A DNA stretch of 64,000 nt from an uncultured Lutimaribacter sp. Its GTDB lineage: Bacteria; Pseudomonadota; Alphaproteobacteria; Rhodobacterales; Rhodobacteraceae. Below the pieces are notes generated by a model that was given only the letters and a program-made list of their open reading frames with translations, searched no databases and was not told where the DNA came from. A program made the position numbers and the translations under genes. The DNA lies in NCBI GenBank assembly GCA_913061505.1, contig CAJXSO010000011.1, positions 1-64,000 of the forward strand, read 5' to 3'. Positions 18,639 to 27,835 of the stretch are shown here, piece after piece. Positions within the stretch are counted from its first letter, which is position 1. Each line of letters opens with the position of its first letter.

Positions 18639-19157
18639 ATGACACTTGCACTACGAACAGCGGGCCGGGCAGCCCTGTTTGGCACGATGATCGCACTGGC
18701 GGCCTGCAGCAGCCCCAGCCGCTTTGGCGCCGATGGCGCAGGGTTTGGCGGGGCAGGGGCCATGCAGCCCGGCAGCGCCAGCGACCCGGCATCGCCGCTT
18801 TATTTCCAGCAAACCGTGGGCGACCGGGTGCTGTTTGCGGTGGATCAATCTACCCTCGATACGCAATCGCGCCTGGTGCTGGATGGGCAGGCCAATTGGC
18901 TGGCTGCCAACCCTGATTATACCGCTGTCATCGAAGGCCATGCCGACGAACAGGGCACGCGCGAATATAACCTTGCCTTAGGCGCGCGCCGCGCCAATGC
19001 GGTGCAGGAATATCTGGTGGCGCGCGGCATCGATGCCAACCGCTTGCGCGTTGTCAGCTATGGCAAAGAGCGCCCGCTTGAGCTGTGCTCGGACGAGGCA
19101 TGCTATGCCAAAAACCGCCGCGCTGTTACGGTTTTGGCCGCGGGTCTTAGCGGCTAA
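18639..19157 (+). CDS. pal: Peptidoglycan-associated lipoprotein Pal
   Basis: Pal anchors the outer membrane to peptidoglycan. The 172-residue protein has a lipoprotein signal with lipobox ALAAC (C23 lipidated), a Gly/Ala-rich tether (about 25-55) and an OmpA-like domain that binds meso-diaminopimelate (IEGHADEQGTREYN; LGARRANAV). The start is the ATG of MTLALRTAGR; a longer open frame upstream lacks lipoprotein features. A 120-base gap after tolB with an inverted TTAACA/TGTTAA pair suggests that pal also has its own promoter. Confidence 0.95.
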   Translation: MTLALRTAGRAALFGTMIALAACSSPSRFGADGAGFGGAGAMQPGSASDPASPLYFQQTVGDRVLFAVDQSTLDTQSRLVLDGQANWLAANPDYTAVIEGHADEQGTREYNLALGARRANAVQEYLVARGIDANRLRVVSYGKERPLELCSDEACYAKNRRAVTVLAAGLSG

Positions 19158-19210
19158 TCTGGCGATTGGGGCATATGGGCATGGCACAGGGCAGCAAAAA
19201 GGGCCGTATG

Positions 19211-20050
19211 ATGCGTAATTTTGTGCACAGCACTGTCTTTGGGCTGGGCTTGGCCCTGGCCATGCCCGCCCATGCCCAACAAGCCGGCGATCAGACCTTG
19301 GCCGATATTCGCCAGGAATTAACCGTGCTTTATGTCGAGCTGCAGCGCCTGCAGCGCGAGCTATCCACCACCGGGGCGCCCAGCACCAGCGTGACAGGCC
19401 AAACAACCCTGGCGCGCCTTGATGCTATCGAGGCCGAATTGCAGCGCCTGACCGCCAAAACCGAACGGCTAGAGTTTCGGGTGGGCAGCGTGGTGCGCGA
19501 TGGCACCTCGCGTATTGGCGATCTGGAATTTCGGCTGTGCGAGCTTGAGCCCGCTTGCGACATCGCCAGTTTGGGCGAAACCCCGCTGCTGGGGGGTGTG
19601 CCTGCAGCCGAAGTGGCGCCTGCCGCCCCCGCAGCCCCGGCACCCACAGCGCCTGTGACGGAACTGGCCATTGGCGAGCAGGCCGATTTTGACCGCGCCC
19701 GCGCCCTGCTGGATGCGCAAGACTATCAGGCTGCTGCCCAGCAATTTGCCACATTTGCCGAAACCTACCCCGGCGGGCCCCTGGCCCCCGAGGCGCATTT
19801 GCGCCGTGGCGAGGCCTTGGATGGTTTGGGCCAGCCAACCCAAGCCGCGCGCGCCTATCTCGAGGCGTTCAGCGCCGATCAAACCGGGCCTTTCGCCCCC
19901 GAGGCACTCTATCGTTTGGGCGAAAAACTGGGGGCCTTGGGCCAAACCCAAGAGGCTTGCGTCACCTTGGGCGAGGTTGTGGCGCGCTTTCCGCAGGCAC
20001 CTGCCGTGGGGCTTGCGCTAGAGGCCAGCAACCGCATCGGCTGCCCATGA
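19211..20050 (+). CDS. cpoB: Tol-Pal system protein CpoB (YbgF)
   Basis: CpoB coordinates peptidoglycan synthesis with outer-membrane constriction in the periplasm. The 279-residue protein has a signal peptide (MRNFVHSTVF to PAHAQ), an N-terminal coiled coil (about 25-95), an Ala/Pro linker and three TPR-like repeats in the C-terminal half (FDRARALLDAQDYQAAAQQF; GPFAPEALYRLGEKLGALGQ). I chose the second of two adjacent ATGs because AAAAAGGG lies seven bases before it. Its stop overlaps tilS by ATGA. Confidence 0.88.
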   Translation: MRNFVHSTVFGLGLALAMPAHAQQAGDQTLADIRQELTVLYVELQRLQRELSTTGAPSTSVTGQTTLARLDAIEAELQRLTAKTERLEFRVGSVVRDGTSRIGDLEFRLCELEPACDIASLGETPLLGGVPAAEVAPAAPAAPAPTAPVTELAIGEQADFDRARALLDAQDYQAAAQQFATFAETYPGGPLAPEAHLRRGEALDGLGQPTQAARAYLEAFSADQTGPFAPEALYRLGEKLGALGQTQEACVTLGEVVARFPQAPAVGLALEASNRIGCP

Positions 20051-21306
20051 GCGACACCCAAGCGCAGCTGGCCTGCGCTTTGACGGCTCTTTTCGGCCCC
20101 ACCGCCCCGGAAAAACTGGGTGTCGCGGTGTCGGGTGGCAGCGATTCTTTGGCGTTGATGCATCTTTTGGCCCAGTGGGCGGCCCCCCGCGACGTGCGCC
20201 TTTTTGTGGCAACGGTTGATCACGGCTTGCGCCCCGGCTCGGCCGCTGAGGCCGCAGGCGTGGCCAAGGCTGCACAGGCCTTGGGGCTGGCGCATGACAC
20301 GCTGCTTTGGCAGGGCTGGCGGGGGCAGGGCAACTTACAAGATCAGGCCCGCCAGGCCCGCTATGGGTTGTTGGCAGATTGGGCCAAAAAACAGGGGCTC
20401 GCCGCTGTGGCCTTGGGCCATACGCTGGATGATCAGGCCGAAACCGTGCTGATGCAGCTGACGCGGGCTGCGGGCGTAGATGGGCTGGCGGCCATGCCCG
20501 CGCGGCGCGCGCGCCATGGGGTGGATTTTGTGCGCCCGCTGTTGGGCATTGGCCGCGCCGCCCTGCGGCAATGGCTGGCCGCACGGGGGCATGGCTGGGT
20601 TGATGACCCCAGCAACGATGATCCGCGGTTTCACCGTGTGCGGGTGCGCCAGGCCATGCCTGCCTTGGCGCAACTGGGCCTTGATGGTGCGGGGCTGGCG
20701 CGGGTGGCTGGGCATATGGCCCAGGCCCGCCATGCATTGGAGTGTTTCACCTCGCAAGCCGCGCGGGCGGTGTTGCGGCCCTTGGCGGGGAATTTGGTTT
20801 TTGACAGCGCAGCCTTTGCCGCGCTGCCCCCCGAGATCCAGCGCCGCCTGATGGCGCGGGCCGTGGCCCATATCGGCCAGGCACCCTATGGGGCGCGCGC
20901 CACAGCCATGCAGGCCATGGTGCAGGCGGTGTTGGCAGGGCAGGCAGGGGCCTTGCAAGGCTGTTTGCTGGTGGTGCATCGGGGGCGGATGCATCTGTGT
21001 CGCGAATATCAGCAGGTGGCGCAGCTGCGCGCCCAGCCGGGCCAGCCCTGGGATGGGCGCTGGCACTTTGCCCCAGATCCGGCGGCAGGGGCGGGGCAAT
21101 ATATTGCCGCCCACGGGCCAGATGGGCTGGCGCAGGTGGCGGGCTGGCGCCGGGCCGGGCTGCCCCGCGCGGCCGCTTTGGCGGTGCCGGCGCTGTGGCA
21201 AAATGACAGCGTTTTAGCCAGCCCCTTGGCGGAAAATGGCCCTGATTGGGCAAAAATTCTGGCGCCAGCAGCGGATGTTTTTGCCGATCCGCAAGATCTG
21301 GGGTGA
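20047..21306 (+). CDS. tilS: tRNA(Ile)-lysidine synthetase
   Basis: TilS converts C34 of the CAU-anticodon tRNA(Ile) to lysidine so that it reads AUA; the gene is essential in most bacteria. The 419-residue protein has the PP-loop ATP motif SGGSDS (about 27-32), the GHTLDDQAETVLMQL motif (about 125-139) and the VDDPSNDDPRFHRVRVR region. The C-terminal half is less conserved. The start overlaps the cpoB stop (ATGA). tilS followed by ftsH is a common arrangement. Confidence 0.93.
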   Translation: MSDTQAQLACALTALFGPTAPEKLGVAVSGGSDSLALMHLLAQWAAPRDVRLFVATVDHGLRPGSAAEAAGVAKAAQALGLAHDTLLWQGWRGQGNLQDQARQARYGLLADWAKKQGLAAVALGHTLDDQAETVLMQLTRAAGVDGLAAMPARRARHGVDFVRPLLGIGRAALRQWLAARGHGWVDDPSNDDPRFHRVRVRQAMPALAQLGLDGAGLARVAGHMAQARHALECFTSQAARAVLRPLAGNLVFDSAAFAALPPEIQRRLMARAVAHIGQAPYGARATAMQAMVQAVLAGQAGALQGCLLVVHRGRMHLCREYQQVAQLRAQPGQPWDGRWHFAPDPAAGAGQYIAAHGPDGLAQVAGWRRAGLPRAAALAVPALWQNDSVLASPLAENGPDWAKILAPAADVFADPQDLG

Positions 21307-21318
21307 TTGTCCATTGAA

Positions 21319-21357
21319 GAACCGGCCATGATGTCTATTTTAGGTCCATGCCGGTTC
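21319..21357 (+). other. Stem-loop between tilS and ftsH
   Basis: GAACCGG pairs with CCGGTTC and, after a one-base bulge, CATG with CATG, around a 16-base loop. No T-run follows, so it is more likely an RNA-stability or processing element than a terminator. It ends 38 bases before the ftsH start. Confidence 0.4.
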
Positions 21358-21394
21358 GTTATGACCTTGGCACCAAATTATTAGGAGAATTTCC

Positions 21395-23299
21395 TTGGGC
21401 AACGCGAGAAACATCGCCTTTTGGGTGGTCCTGTTCCTGCTGATCCTTGCGCTTTTCAATCTGTTCAGCGGATCTGGCTCTACCATGCAAAGCACCAGCA
21501 TCAGCTATTCCGATTTTGTGCAGCGCGTTGAGGCCGAGGAAGTCAGCCGCGTCACCTTGGATGGCGAGCGTGTGCGCTTCCGTGGTGAGGATGGCAAAGA
21601 CTATGTGACGATCAAGCCACAAGACGCCTCGATCACCGAATTGCTGCTGGATAAGAACATTCCAGTTACCGCCGAAAGCCAAGAGCAAAGCGGCTTTCAG
21701 GCCTTTATTCTGTCGCTCTTGCCCTTTGTTCTGCTGATCGGGATCTGGATTTATTTCATGAACCGCATGCAGGGCGGTGGCCGCGGTGGCGCGATGGGCT
21801 TTGGCAAATCGCGGGCCAAGTTGCTGACAGAAAAACATGGCCGCGTGACGTTCGAGGATGTGGCCGGCATCGACGAGGCCAAGGACGAGCTGCAAGAGAT
21901 CGTTGAATTCCTGCGCAACCCGCAGAAATTTAGCCGCCTGGGCGGTAAAATCCCCAAAGGTGCGCTGCTTGTTGGCCCCCCGGGCACCGGTAAAACCCTG
22001 TTGGCCCGCGCCATTGCAGGCGAGGCGGGCGTGCCCTTCTTTACCATCTCGGGGTCTGATTTTGTGGAAATGTTCGTGGGCGTCGGCGCCAGCCGCGTGC
22101 GCGATATGTTCGAGCAGGCCAAGAAAAACGCGCCCTGCATCGTGTTCATCGACGAGATCGACGCCGTGGGGCGCCACCGTGGCGCAGGCTATGGCGGCGG
22201 CAATGACGAGCGCGAGCAAACGTTGAACCAGCTGCTGGTGGAAATGGATGGTTTCGAGGCAAACGAAGGCGTTATCATCGTGGCCGCAACCAACCGCCGC
22301 GATGTGCTAGACCCGGCGCTGCTGCGCCCGGGCCGCTTTGACCGCCAGGTGACCGTGCCCAACCCCGATATCAAGGGGCGCGAGAAAATCTTGGGCGTGC
22401 ATGCGCGCAAAACCCCGCTTGGCCCCGATGTTGATTTGCGCATCATCGCGCGCGGCACCCCGGGCTTTTCGGGCGCCGATCTGGCCAACCTGGTGAACGA
22501 GGCCGCGCTGATGGCTGCGCGTGTGGGCCGGCGTTTCGTAACGATGGGCGATTTCGAAAGCGCCAAAGACAAGGTGATGATGGGGGCCGAGCGCCGTTCG
22601 ATGGTGTTGACCGCCGATCAGAAGGAAAAGACAGCCTATCACGAAGCGGGCCATGCTGTTGTGGGCTTGGCCTTGCCGAAATGCGACCCGGTTTACAAAG
22701 CCACCATCATTCCGCGTGGTGGGGCCTTGGGCATGGTTGTCAGCCTGCCGGAAATGGACCGCCTGAATTATCATAAATCAGAATGCGAACAGCGGCTTGC
22801 CATGACCATGGCCGGTAAAGCGGCAGAAATTCTGAAATATGGCGAAGACGAGGTTTCCAACGGCCCGGCCGGCGATATTCAACAAGCCAGCCAGCTGGCA
22901 CGCGCCATGGTGATGCGTTGGGGCATGTCTGACAAAGTGGGCAATATTGACTATGCCGAGGCGCATGAAGGCTATTCTGGCAACACGGCGGGGTTCTCGG
23001 TGTCGGCCCATACCAAAGAGCTGATCGAAGAAGAGGTGAAACGCCTGATCCAAGGCGGTTATGACCTGGCCCATAAAATCCTGGTCGAGAAGAAAGACGA
23101 ATGGGAACGTTTGGCCCAAGGGTTGTTGGAATACGAAACCCTGACGGGCGAAGAAATCAAACGCGTGATGAAGGGCGAACCGCCCCAATCTGGCCCTGAT
23201 GATGATGGCGAGGCGCAGCCAGTGGCATCGGTGACGGCGATACCGAAAACCAAGCCAAAGTCGAAGCCATCGGGTGATCTTAGCGCCGATCCGGCCTAA
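21395..23299 (+). CDS. ftsH: ATP-dependent zinc metalloprotease FtsH
   Basis: FtsH is the essential membrane-anchored AAA+ protease that degrades misfolded membrane proteins and regulators such as LpxC or RpoH. The 634-residue protein has two membrane segments (about 8-25 and 105-122), Walker A GPPGTGKT (about 194-201), Walker [12 protein letters not shown], a second-region-of-homology arginine segment ([13 protein letters not shown]) and the zinc motif HEAGH (about 416-420). It starts at TTG with AGGAG seven bases upstream; the resulting [16 protein letters not shown]-terminus is typical of Rhodobacterales. Confidence 0.96.
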   Translation: MGNARNIAFWVVLFLLILALFNLFSGSGSTMQSTSISYSDFVQRVEAEEVSRVTLDGERVRFRGEDGKDYVTIKPQDASITELLLDKNIPVTAESQEQSGFQAFILSLLPFVLLIGIWIYFMNRMQGGGRGGAMGFGKSRAKLLTEKHGRVTFEDVAGIDEAKDELQEIVEFLRNPQKFSRLGGKIPKGALLVGPPGTGKTLLARAIAGEAGVPFFTISGSDFVEMFVGVGASRVRDMFEQAKKNAPCIVFIDEIDAVGRHRGAGYGGGNDEREQTLNQLLVEMDGFEANEGVIIVAATNRRDVLDPALLRPGRFDRQVTVPNPDIKGREKILGVHARKTPLGPDVDLRIIARGTPGFSGADLANLVNEAALMAARVGRRFVTMGDFESAKDKVMMGAERRSMVLTADQKEKTAYHEAGHAVVGLALPKCDPVYKATIIPRGGALGMVVSLPEMDRLNYHKSECEQRLAMTMAGKAAEILKYGEDEVSNGPAGDIQQASQLARAMVMRWGMSDKVGNIDYAEAHEGYSGNTAGFSVSAHTKELIEEEVKRLIQGGYDLAHKILVEKKDEWERLAQGLLEYETLTGEEIKRVMKGEPPQSGPDDDGEAQPVASVTAIPKTKPKSKPSGDLSADPA

Positions 23300-23320
23300 T
23301 CTGGCCCATAACAGGCGAAC

Positions 23321-23354
23321 AAAACCCCGCGGGCCCCGTGCCACGCGGGGTTTT
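23321..23354 (+). terminator. Terminator after ftsH
   Basis: AAAACCCCGCG and CGCGGGGTTTT form a perfect 11-base stem around a 12-base loop, followed by ATTTTG. It lies 21 bases past the ftsH stop and can act on both strands. Confidence 0.85.
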
Positions 23355-23396
23355 ATTTTGCGCCCACTCCAATGCCATAGGCGCGCCAAGAGGGCC

Positions 23397-23425
23397 AAAA
23401 AAAACGCGCCCCTTGGGGCGCGTTT
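23397..23425 (-). terminator. Terminator after fadJ
   Basis: On the minus strand AAACGCGCCCC and GGGGCGCGTTT form a perfect 11-base stem with a tight AA loop, followed by eight T. It lies 23 bases past the fadJ stop. Confidence 0.9.
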
Positions 23426-23447
23426 GCTTTTTGGCAGGGGGCATGCC

Positions 23448-25649
23448 TTAGGCGGCTTGTGCACCGTTGGGGTTGAACCGCTGGTAAAAGCTTTCGCCGT
23501 TTTCCGCCATTTCACGCAGCAGCGGCGGGCAGGCGAAACGATCGCCAAAGGCGGCTTGCAGCTGGTCGCAGCGTTCGGCCGCATAAGCGGCGCCCAGCAT
23601 ATCGAGATAGGCAAAGGGCCCACCGGACCAGGGCGCAAAGCCCCAGGCCAGAATGGCGCCCACATCCCCCTCGCGGATATCTTCCAGCACGCCCTCTTCC
23701 AGCGCGCGCACGGCTTCTAGCACTTGGGCAAACATCAGCCGGTCTTTGACATCTTGCAGCGCGGGCAGCGTTTCGGCGGCGGGGAATTTATCGGTGACAC
23801 CCTGCCAATAGCCCAGGCGCTTGCCCGCCTCGTCATAATCGAAGAACCCTGCCTTTGATTTGCGCCCCAAACGGCCCTGCTCTTCCATCCAGAAAATCAG
23901 GTCGTCTGCGGGGCTGGCCGGATAGGCATTGCCCATTGCGGCCTTGGTGGCGCGGGCAATCTTTGCACCCAGATCGATCGATGTTTCATCGGTCAGCTGG
24001 ATCGGCCCCACCGGGAAACCCAGCTGCTGTGCGGCATGATCTACCATGGCAGCCGGCGTGCCTTCGGTGACGATGCGCATCGCCTCGTTCATATAAGGAA
24101 TGATGCAGCGGTTGCAGTAAAAGAAGCGCGCATCATTCACAACGATCGGTGTTTTGCGGATCTGGCGCACGTAATCCAGCGCCTTGGCCACCGCCCGTGC
24201 ACCGGTTTCCTTGCCCTTGATGATTTCCACCAGCAACATGCGCTCGACCGGCGAGAAGAAGTGAATGCCGATAAACTGATCTGGCTTGTCTGATGCCTTG
24301 GCCAAATCGGTGATGGGCAAGGTCGATGTGTTTGACGCATAAATGCAATCGTCCGGGATCACCGCCAGCGCCTTTTTCGTCACCTCGGCCTTCACGCCCA
24401 TATCCTCGAACACCGCCTCGATGATCAGGTCACAGCCCGCCAGCGCCGCATAATCGGTGGTTGGGGTGATCTGGCCCAAAACGGCAGCTTTCTTTTCTGC
24501 CGTCACGCGGCCGCGTTTGATGCCCTTATCCAAATAGGCCTCGCTATAGGCGCGCCCCTTTTCGGCGGCCTCTTGCGTGGCATCGATCAACACCACCTCG
24601 ATACCCGCCATGGCACTGACCAGCGCAATGCCAGCCCCCATCATGCCAGCGCCCAAGACGCCCAGCTTTTTCACCGATTGATCGGCAATGCCCTGCGGGC
24701 GCACGGCCCCTTTTTCCAACGCTTCCTTGTTCAGGAAAAGCGAACGGATCATCGCCGCCGACGAGGGGTTCATCAACACATGGGTGAACCAGCGCGCCTC
24801 GATTTTCAGCGCCGTGTCAAAGGGCACCAATGCGCCTTCGTAAACCGCAGATAGCAGCGCTTTTGGCGCAGGAAAGGCGCCCTTGGTTTTGCCATTCACC
24901 ATGGCGCTGGCGCCCACAAATGTCATAAACCCTGCGGGGTGGTAGGGGGCACCGCCGGGCATTTTATAGCCCTTTGCATCCCACGGCTTGACCAGATCAG
25001 CATCGGTGGCGCCCAGCACCCAAGCGCGGGCTGCCGCCACCGGGTCTGCCACCACCTCGTCGATGATGCCGGCTGATTTGGCTTTCTTGGGGTCAACCAT
25101 CTTGCCTTCCAGCAAAAAGCCAGATGCCGCCATCGCCCCCAGTTTGCGCACCAAACGCGTGGTGCCGCCGGCGCCCGGGAAAATGCCCACCAGAATTTCT
25201 GGCAGCCCCAGCTTGGCCTTGGGATTGTCAGCTGCGAAAATGCGATGCGTGGCCAAGGGCAATTCCAGCCCAATGCCGGCCGCCGTGCCAGGCAGGGCCG
25301 CAGCGATGGGTTTGCCGCCCTTTTTGGTTTTGAAATCCATCCCCGCCAGTTCGATTTTACGCAGCAGCGCATGCATTTGCATAATGCCGTCAAACAGCCC
25401 CTGCGCGGGGTTATCGCCCGCCTGCGCGCGCATATCGGCCAATACGTTTAAATCCATTCCCCCGGCAAAATCTTTCTTGCCCGAGGTGATCACAACGCCC
25501 TTTACCGCCGCATCGGCCAGGGCATCATCAATGCAGGCATCCAATTGCAACAGCGCCTCGGCGCTCATCACATTCATGCTTTTGCCAGGGCAATCCCAGG
25601 TGATCGTGGCAATGCCTTCGGCGTCTTTTGTAATGCTGAAATCGGTCAT
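23448..25649 (-). CDS. fadJ: Fatty acid oxidation multienzyme, FadJ/FadB type
   Basis: A 733-residue fusion of enoyl-CoA hydratase (about 1-190) and 3-hydroxyacyl-CoA dehydrogenase (about 310-700), catalysing steps two and three of beta-oxidation. The dehydrogenase part has the NAD motif GAGMMGAGIALVSAMAG (about 325) and the HFFSPVERM signature. The oxyanion region of the hydratase part is ALPGTAAGIGLELPLATH. I set the start at MTDFSITKDAEG; upstream residues are not conserved. It lies 10 bases after the thiolase gene, so the two form the classical alpha/beta pair. Confidence 0.93.
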   Translation of the reverse strand: MTDFSITKDAEGIATITWDCPGKSMNVMSAEALLQLDACIDDALADAAVKGVVITSGKKDFAGGMDLNVLADMRAQAGDNPAQGLFDGIMQMHALLRKIELAGMDFKTKKGGKPIAAALPGTAAGIGLELPLATHRIFAADNPKAKLGLPEILVGIFPGAGGTTRLVRKLGAMAASGFLLEGKMVDPKKAKSAGIIDEVVADPVAAARAWVLGATDADLVKPWDAKGYKMPGGAPYHPAGFMTFVGASAMVNGKTKGAFPAPKALLSAVYEGALVPFDTALKIEARWFTHVLMNPSSAAMIRSLFLNKEALEKGAVRPQGIADQSVKKLGVLGAGMMGAGIALVSAMAGIEVVLIDATQEAAEKGRAYSEAYLDKGIKRGRVTAEKKAAVLGQITPTTDYAALAGCDLIIEAVFEDMGVKAEVTKKALAVIPDDCIYASNTSTLPITDLAKASDKPDQFIGIHFFSPVERMLLVEIIKGKETGARAVAKALDYVRQIRKTPIVVNDARFFYCNRCIIPYMNEAMRIVTEGTPAAMVDHAAQQLGFPVGPIQLTDETSIDLGAKIARATKAAMGNAYPASPADDLIFWMEEQGRLGRKSKAGFFDYDEAGKRLGYWQGVTDKFPAAETLPALQDVKDRLMFAQVLEAVRALEEGVLEDIREGDVGAILAWGFAPWSGGPFAYLDMLGAAYAAERCDQLQAAFGDRFACPPLLREMAENGESFYQRFNPNGAQAA

Positions 25650-25659
25650 TTTCTGCCCC

Positions 25660-26871
25660 TTACACCCGTTCAATGATTGTCGCGGCACCCATGCCCGACG
25701 CAATACACAGCGTGGCCAGGCCCGTGCCCTTGCCGCTGCGCTCGAGCTCGTCAAGCAACGTGCCGATAATGATGGCGCCCGTCGCCCCCAGCGGGTGGCC
25801 CATGGCGATAGAGCCGCCATTCACATTGACCACGCTTGGATCAACATCAAAGGCCTGCATGAAACGCAGCACAACGGCGGCAAAGGCCTCGTTGACCTCG
25901 AACAGGTCAATGTCGCTGATCGACATGCCGCTATCGGCCAAGATTTTCTCGGTCACAGGCACCGGGCCTGTCAGCATGATGGTGGGGTCGGTGCCAATCT
26001 TTGCCGTGGCGCGAATGCGTGCACGCGGCTTGAGCCCCCATTTTTCGCCAAACTCCTTGTTGCCAATCAAAACGCCGGCCGCACCATCCACAATACCCGA
26101 GCTGTTGCCGGCATGGTGGATATGCTCGATCCGCTCTAAATGGGGGTATTTCAGCAGCGCCACCGCATCAAAGCCGGGCATCACCTCGCCCATATCTTTG
26201 AAACTGGCCTTTAGCGCCCCAAGCGACTGCATATCGGTGCTGGGGCGCATATATTCGTCATGGTCCAAAATCGTCAGGCCGTTTTGGTCCAGCACCGGCA
26301 CGACAGATTTGGCAAAACGGTTCTCCGCCCAAGCCTGCGCTGCACGGCGCTGCGATTCCACCGCCAGGGCATCGGCCTGGTCACGGCTAAAGCCATATTC
26401 GGTGGCGATAATATCGGCGGAAATGCCTTGGGGCACGAAATATTTCTCCATCGCCAGGCTGGGATCCACCGCGATGGCCGCGCCATCGCTGCCCATGGCC
26501 ACGCGCCCCATCATTTCCACCCCGCCGGCGATATAGGCCTGGCCCGCCCCACCGCGAATTTGGTTGGCGGCCAGGTTCACAGCCTCCATCCCGCTGGCGC
26601 AAAACCGGTTGATTGCCAGGCCTGGAATGCGCTCGTCCAGATCCGAGGCCAAAACCGCGCTGCGCGCTAAGCAGCCCCCTTGCTCCATCACCTGGGTCAC
26701 ATTGCCCCAAATCACGTCTTCCACCGCATGGCCCTGCAACCCATTGCGGCTTTGCAAAGCGTTTAACACATGCGCAGACAGGCGCAGCGATGTCACCTCG
26801 TGCAGGCTGCCATCCGGGCGCCCTTTGCCGCGTGGCGTGCGCACCGTGTCGTAAATATAGGCCTCAGTCAT
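25660..26871 (-). CDS. fadA: Acetyl-CoA acyltransferase (3-ketoacyl-CoA thiolase)
   Basis: A 403-residue thiolase that cleaves 3-ketoacyl-CoA in the last step of beta-oxidation. The nucleophile is C91 (INRFCASGMEAV); the C-terminal GHP motif (MGHPLGATGAI) and the second catalytic Cys (TLCIASGMG) are present. It is paired with fadJ (10-base gap), which makes degradation more likely than biosynthetic acetoacetyl-CoA formation. The GST gene ends 14 bases upstream, so all three are probably one transcript. Confidence 0.92.
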   Translation of the reverse strand: MTEAYIYDTVRTPRGKGRPDGSLHEVTSLRLSAHVLNALQSRNGLQGHAVEDVIWGNVTQVMEQGGCLARSAVLASDLDERIPGLAINRFCASGMEAVNLAANQIRGGAGQAYIAGGVEMMGRVAMGSDGAAIAVDPSLAMEKYFVPQGISADIIATEYGFSRDQADALAVESQRRAAQAWAENRFAKSVVPVLDQNGLTILDHDEYMRPSTDMQSLGALKASFKDMGEVMPGFDAVALLKYPHLERIEHIHHAGNSSGIVDGAAGVLIGNKEFGEKWGLKPRARIRATAKIGTDPTIMLTGPVPVTEKILADSGMSISDIDLFEVNEAFAAVVLRFMQAFDVDPSVVNVNGGSIAMGHPLGATGAIIIGTLLDELERSGKGTGLATLCIASGMGAATIIERV

Positions 26872-26885
26872 AGCGTTCTCCTTGC

Positions 26886-27515
26886 TCAGGCGCGATCAGA
26901 TGGGTTGCCGGGCATCAAATCATAAGGATGCGCCCAGCCTGGCATTGCGGCGATATTATCCAGCCAGCGGTTGATATTGGCCCAATCGCCGCGGTCAAAC
27001 CCGAAAGGTTCGGGGTAAAAAAGATAGCCGCAACAGGCGATATCGGCATGGGTTATCGCATCCCCCACCAGCCAATCACGCCCCGCGAGTGCGGCGTCCA
27101 AAGTGGCAAAGGCGGCCTTTAACCGACCTTGCGAAAAGGCGATAACCTCTTGCGGGCGCTTTTCAGGGGGCAGAAAATTCATCAAAAACCGGGTCATGCC
27201 CGCCTGCGAGGACATCTTGTGATTGTCCCAAAACATCCAGCGCATCACCTCGCGCGCCTCGGCCGGGGTTTGCCCACCAAATTTCCCGGTTTTTTCCGTC
27301 ACATACAGCTGGATGACCCCCGATTGCGTCAGAACCGTGTCGCCATCTTCCAGCACAGGCACCTCGCCCATCACGTTCTTTTGGCGAAAATCCCCGCCAC
27401 GGGTTTGGCCGCCGAAGAAATCAACATATTCAGCCTGCCATGGCAGCCCCGATAGTTGCAGCGCCAAAGCCGCCTTATAGGCATTTCCGCTTTCGCCAAA
27501 ACAATGCAGTTTCAT
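26886..27515 (-). CDS. Glutathione S-transferase family protein
   Basis: A 209-residue GST: thioredoxin-like N-terminal domain (1-80; MKLHCFGESGNAYK, with EVPVLEDGDTVLTQSGVI as the cis-Pro/glutathione motif) and an all-helical C-terminal domain (WLVGDAITHADIACCGYLF). The start is the third of three tandem ATGs because GGGAGAGG lies about six bases before it. It is the first gene of the GST-thiolase-fadJ unit. Substrate is unknown; detoxification of reactive acyl intermediates is one guess. Confidence 0.85.
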   Translation of the reverse strand: MKLHCFGESGNAYKAALALQLSGLPWQAEYVDFFGGQTRGGDFRQKNVMGEVPVLEDGDTVLTQSGVIQLYVTEKTGKFGGQTPAEAREVMRWMFWDNHKMSSQAGMTRFLMNFLPPEKRPQEVIAFSQGRLKAAFATLDAALAGRDWLVGDAITHADIACCGYLFYPEPFGFDRGDWANINRWLDNIAAMPGWAHPYDLMPGNPSDRA

Positions 27516-27545
27516 CATCATCCTCTCCCTCGCGTTTTGATGTCG

Positions 27546-27600
27546 CCGGCGGGGGTTTTGCACCCCCGCACCCCCGCAGAGTATTTTGGGCAAGATGAAG
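27546..27600 (+). repeat. Rhodobacterales dispersed element, copy 1
   Basis: A hairpin CGGGGG/CCCCCG (27550-27568), a C-rich stretch and then GAGTATTTTGGGCAAGATGA. Similar sequences are scattered through intergenic DNA in many Rhodobacterales genomes. It lies between the GST gene and the acyl-CoA dehydrogenase gene. Confidence 0.6.
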
Positions 27601-27740
27601 GGCTGATCTTCATCTGTCCTTAACCCCTTGTGGTGATCCTTTCCCTTGCGCAACAGGCTGGAGAGCCGATGGGCGCGCAAGGTGAAGCCCCACCGCCGGA
27701 CTGAAGCAAGCCTGCCCGTGCCGGTGGTGGGGTGTTTGTT

Positions 27741-27776
27741 TTTCATCTTGCCCAAATACTCCCGCCGGAGGCATCC
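27741..27776 (-). repeat. Rhodobacterales dispersed element, copy 2
   Basis: On the minus strand: a GATGCCTCCGGCGG lead followed by GAGTATTTGGGCAAGATGAA. It is in inverted orientation to copy 1, 140 bases away. Confidence 0.6.
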
Positions 27777-27835
27777 AACCTTTGTTCATAAAGCGGTGGG
27801 GCCAATTTTGGGCGGGGGTTTGGCTGGGCATTTGC

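Larger units (their letters stand above)
27522..27835. other. Intergenic region rich in inverted repeats
   Basis: This 314-base stretch has no credible gene. It holds two dispersed-repeat copies in opposite orientation (27546-27600 and 27741-27776) that flank a 140-base centre, and the centre has its own inverted repeat (CCCCACCGCCGG at 27688-27699, CCGGTGGTGGGG at 27721-27732). The promoter of the GST-fad unit should lie at its left end. Confidence 0.6.
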
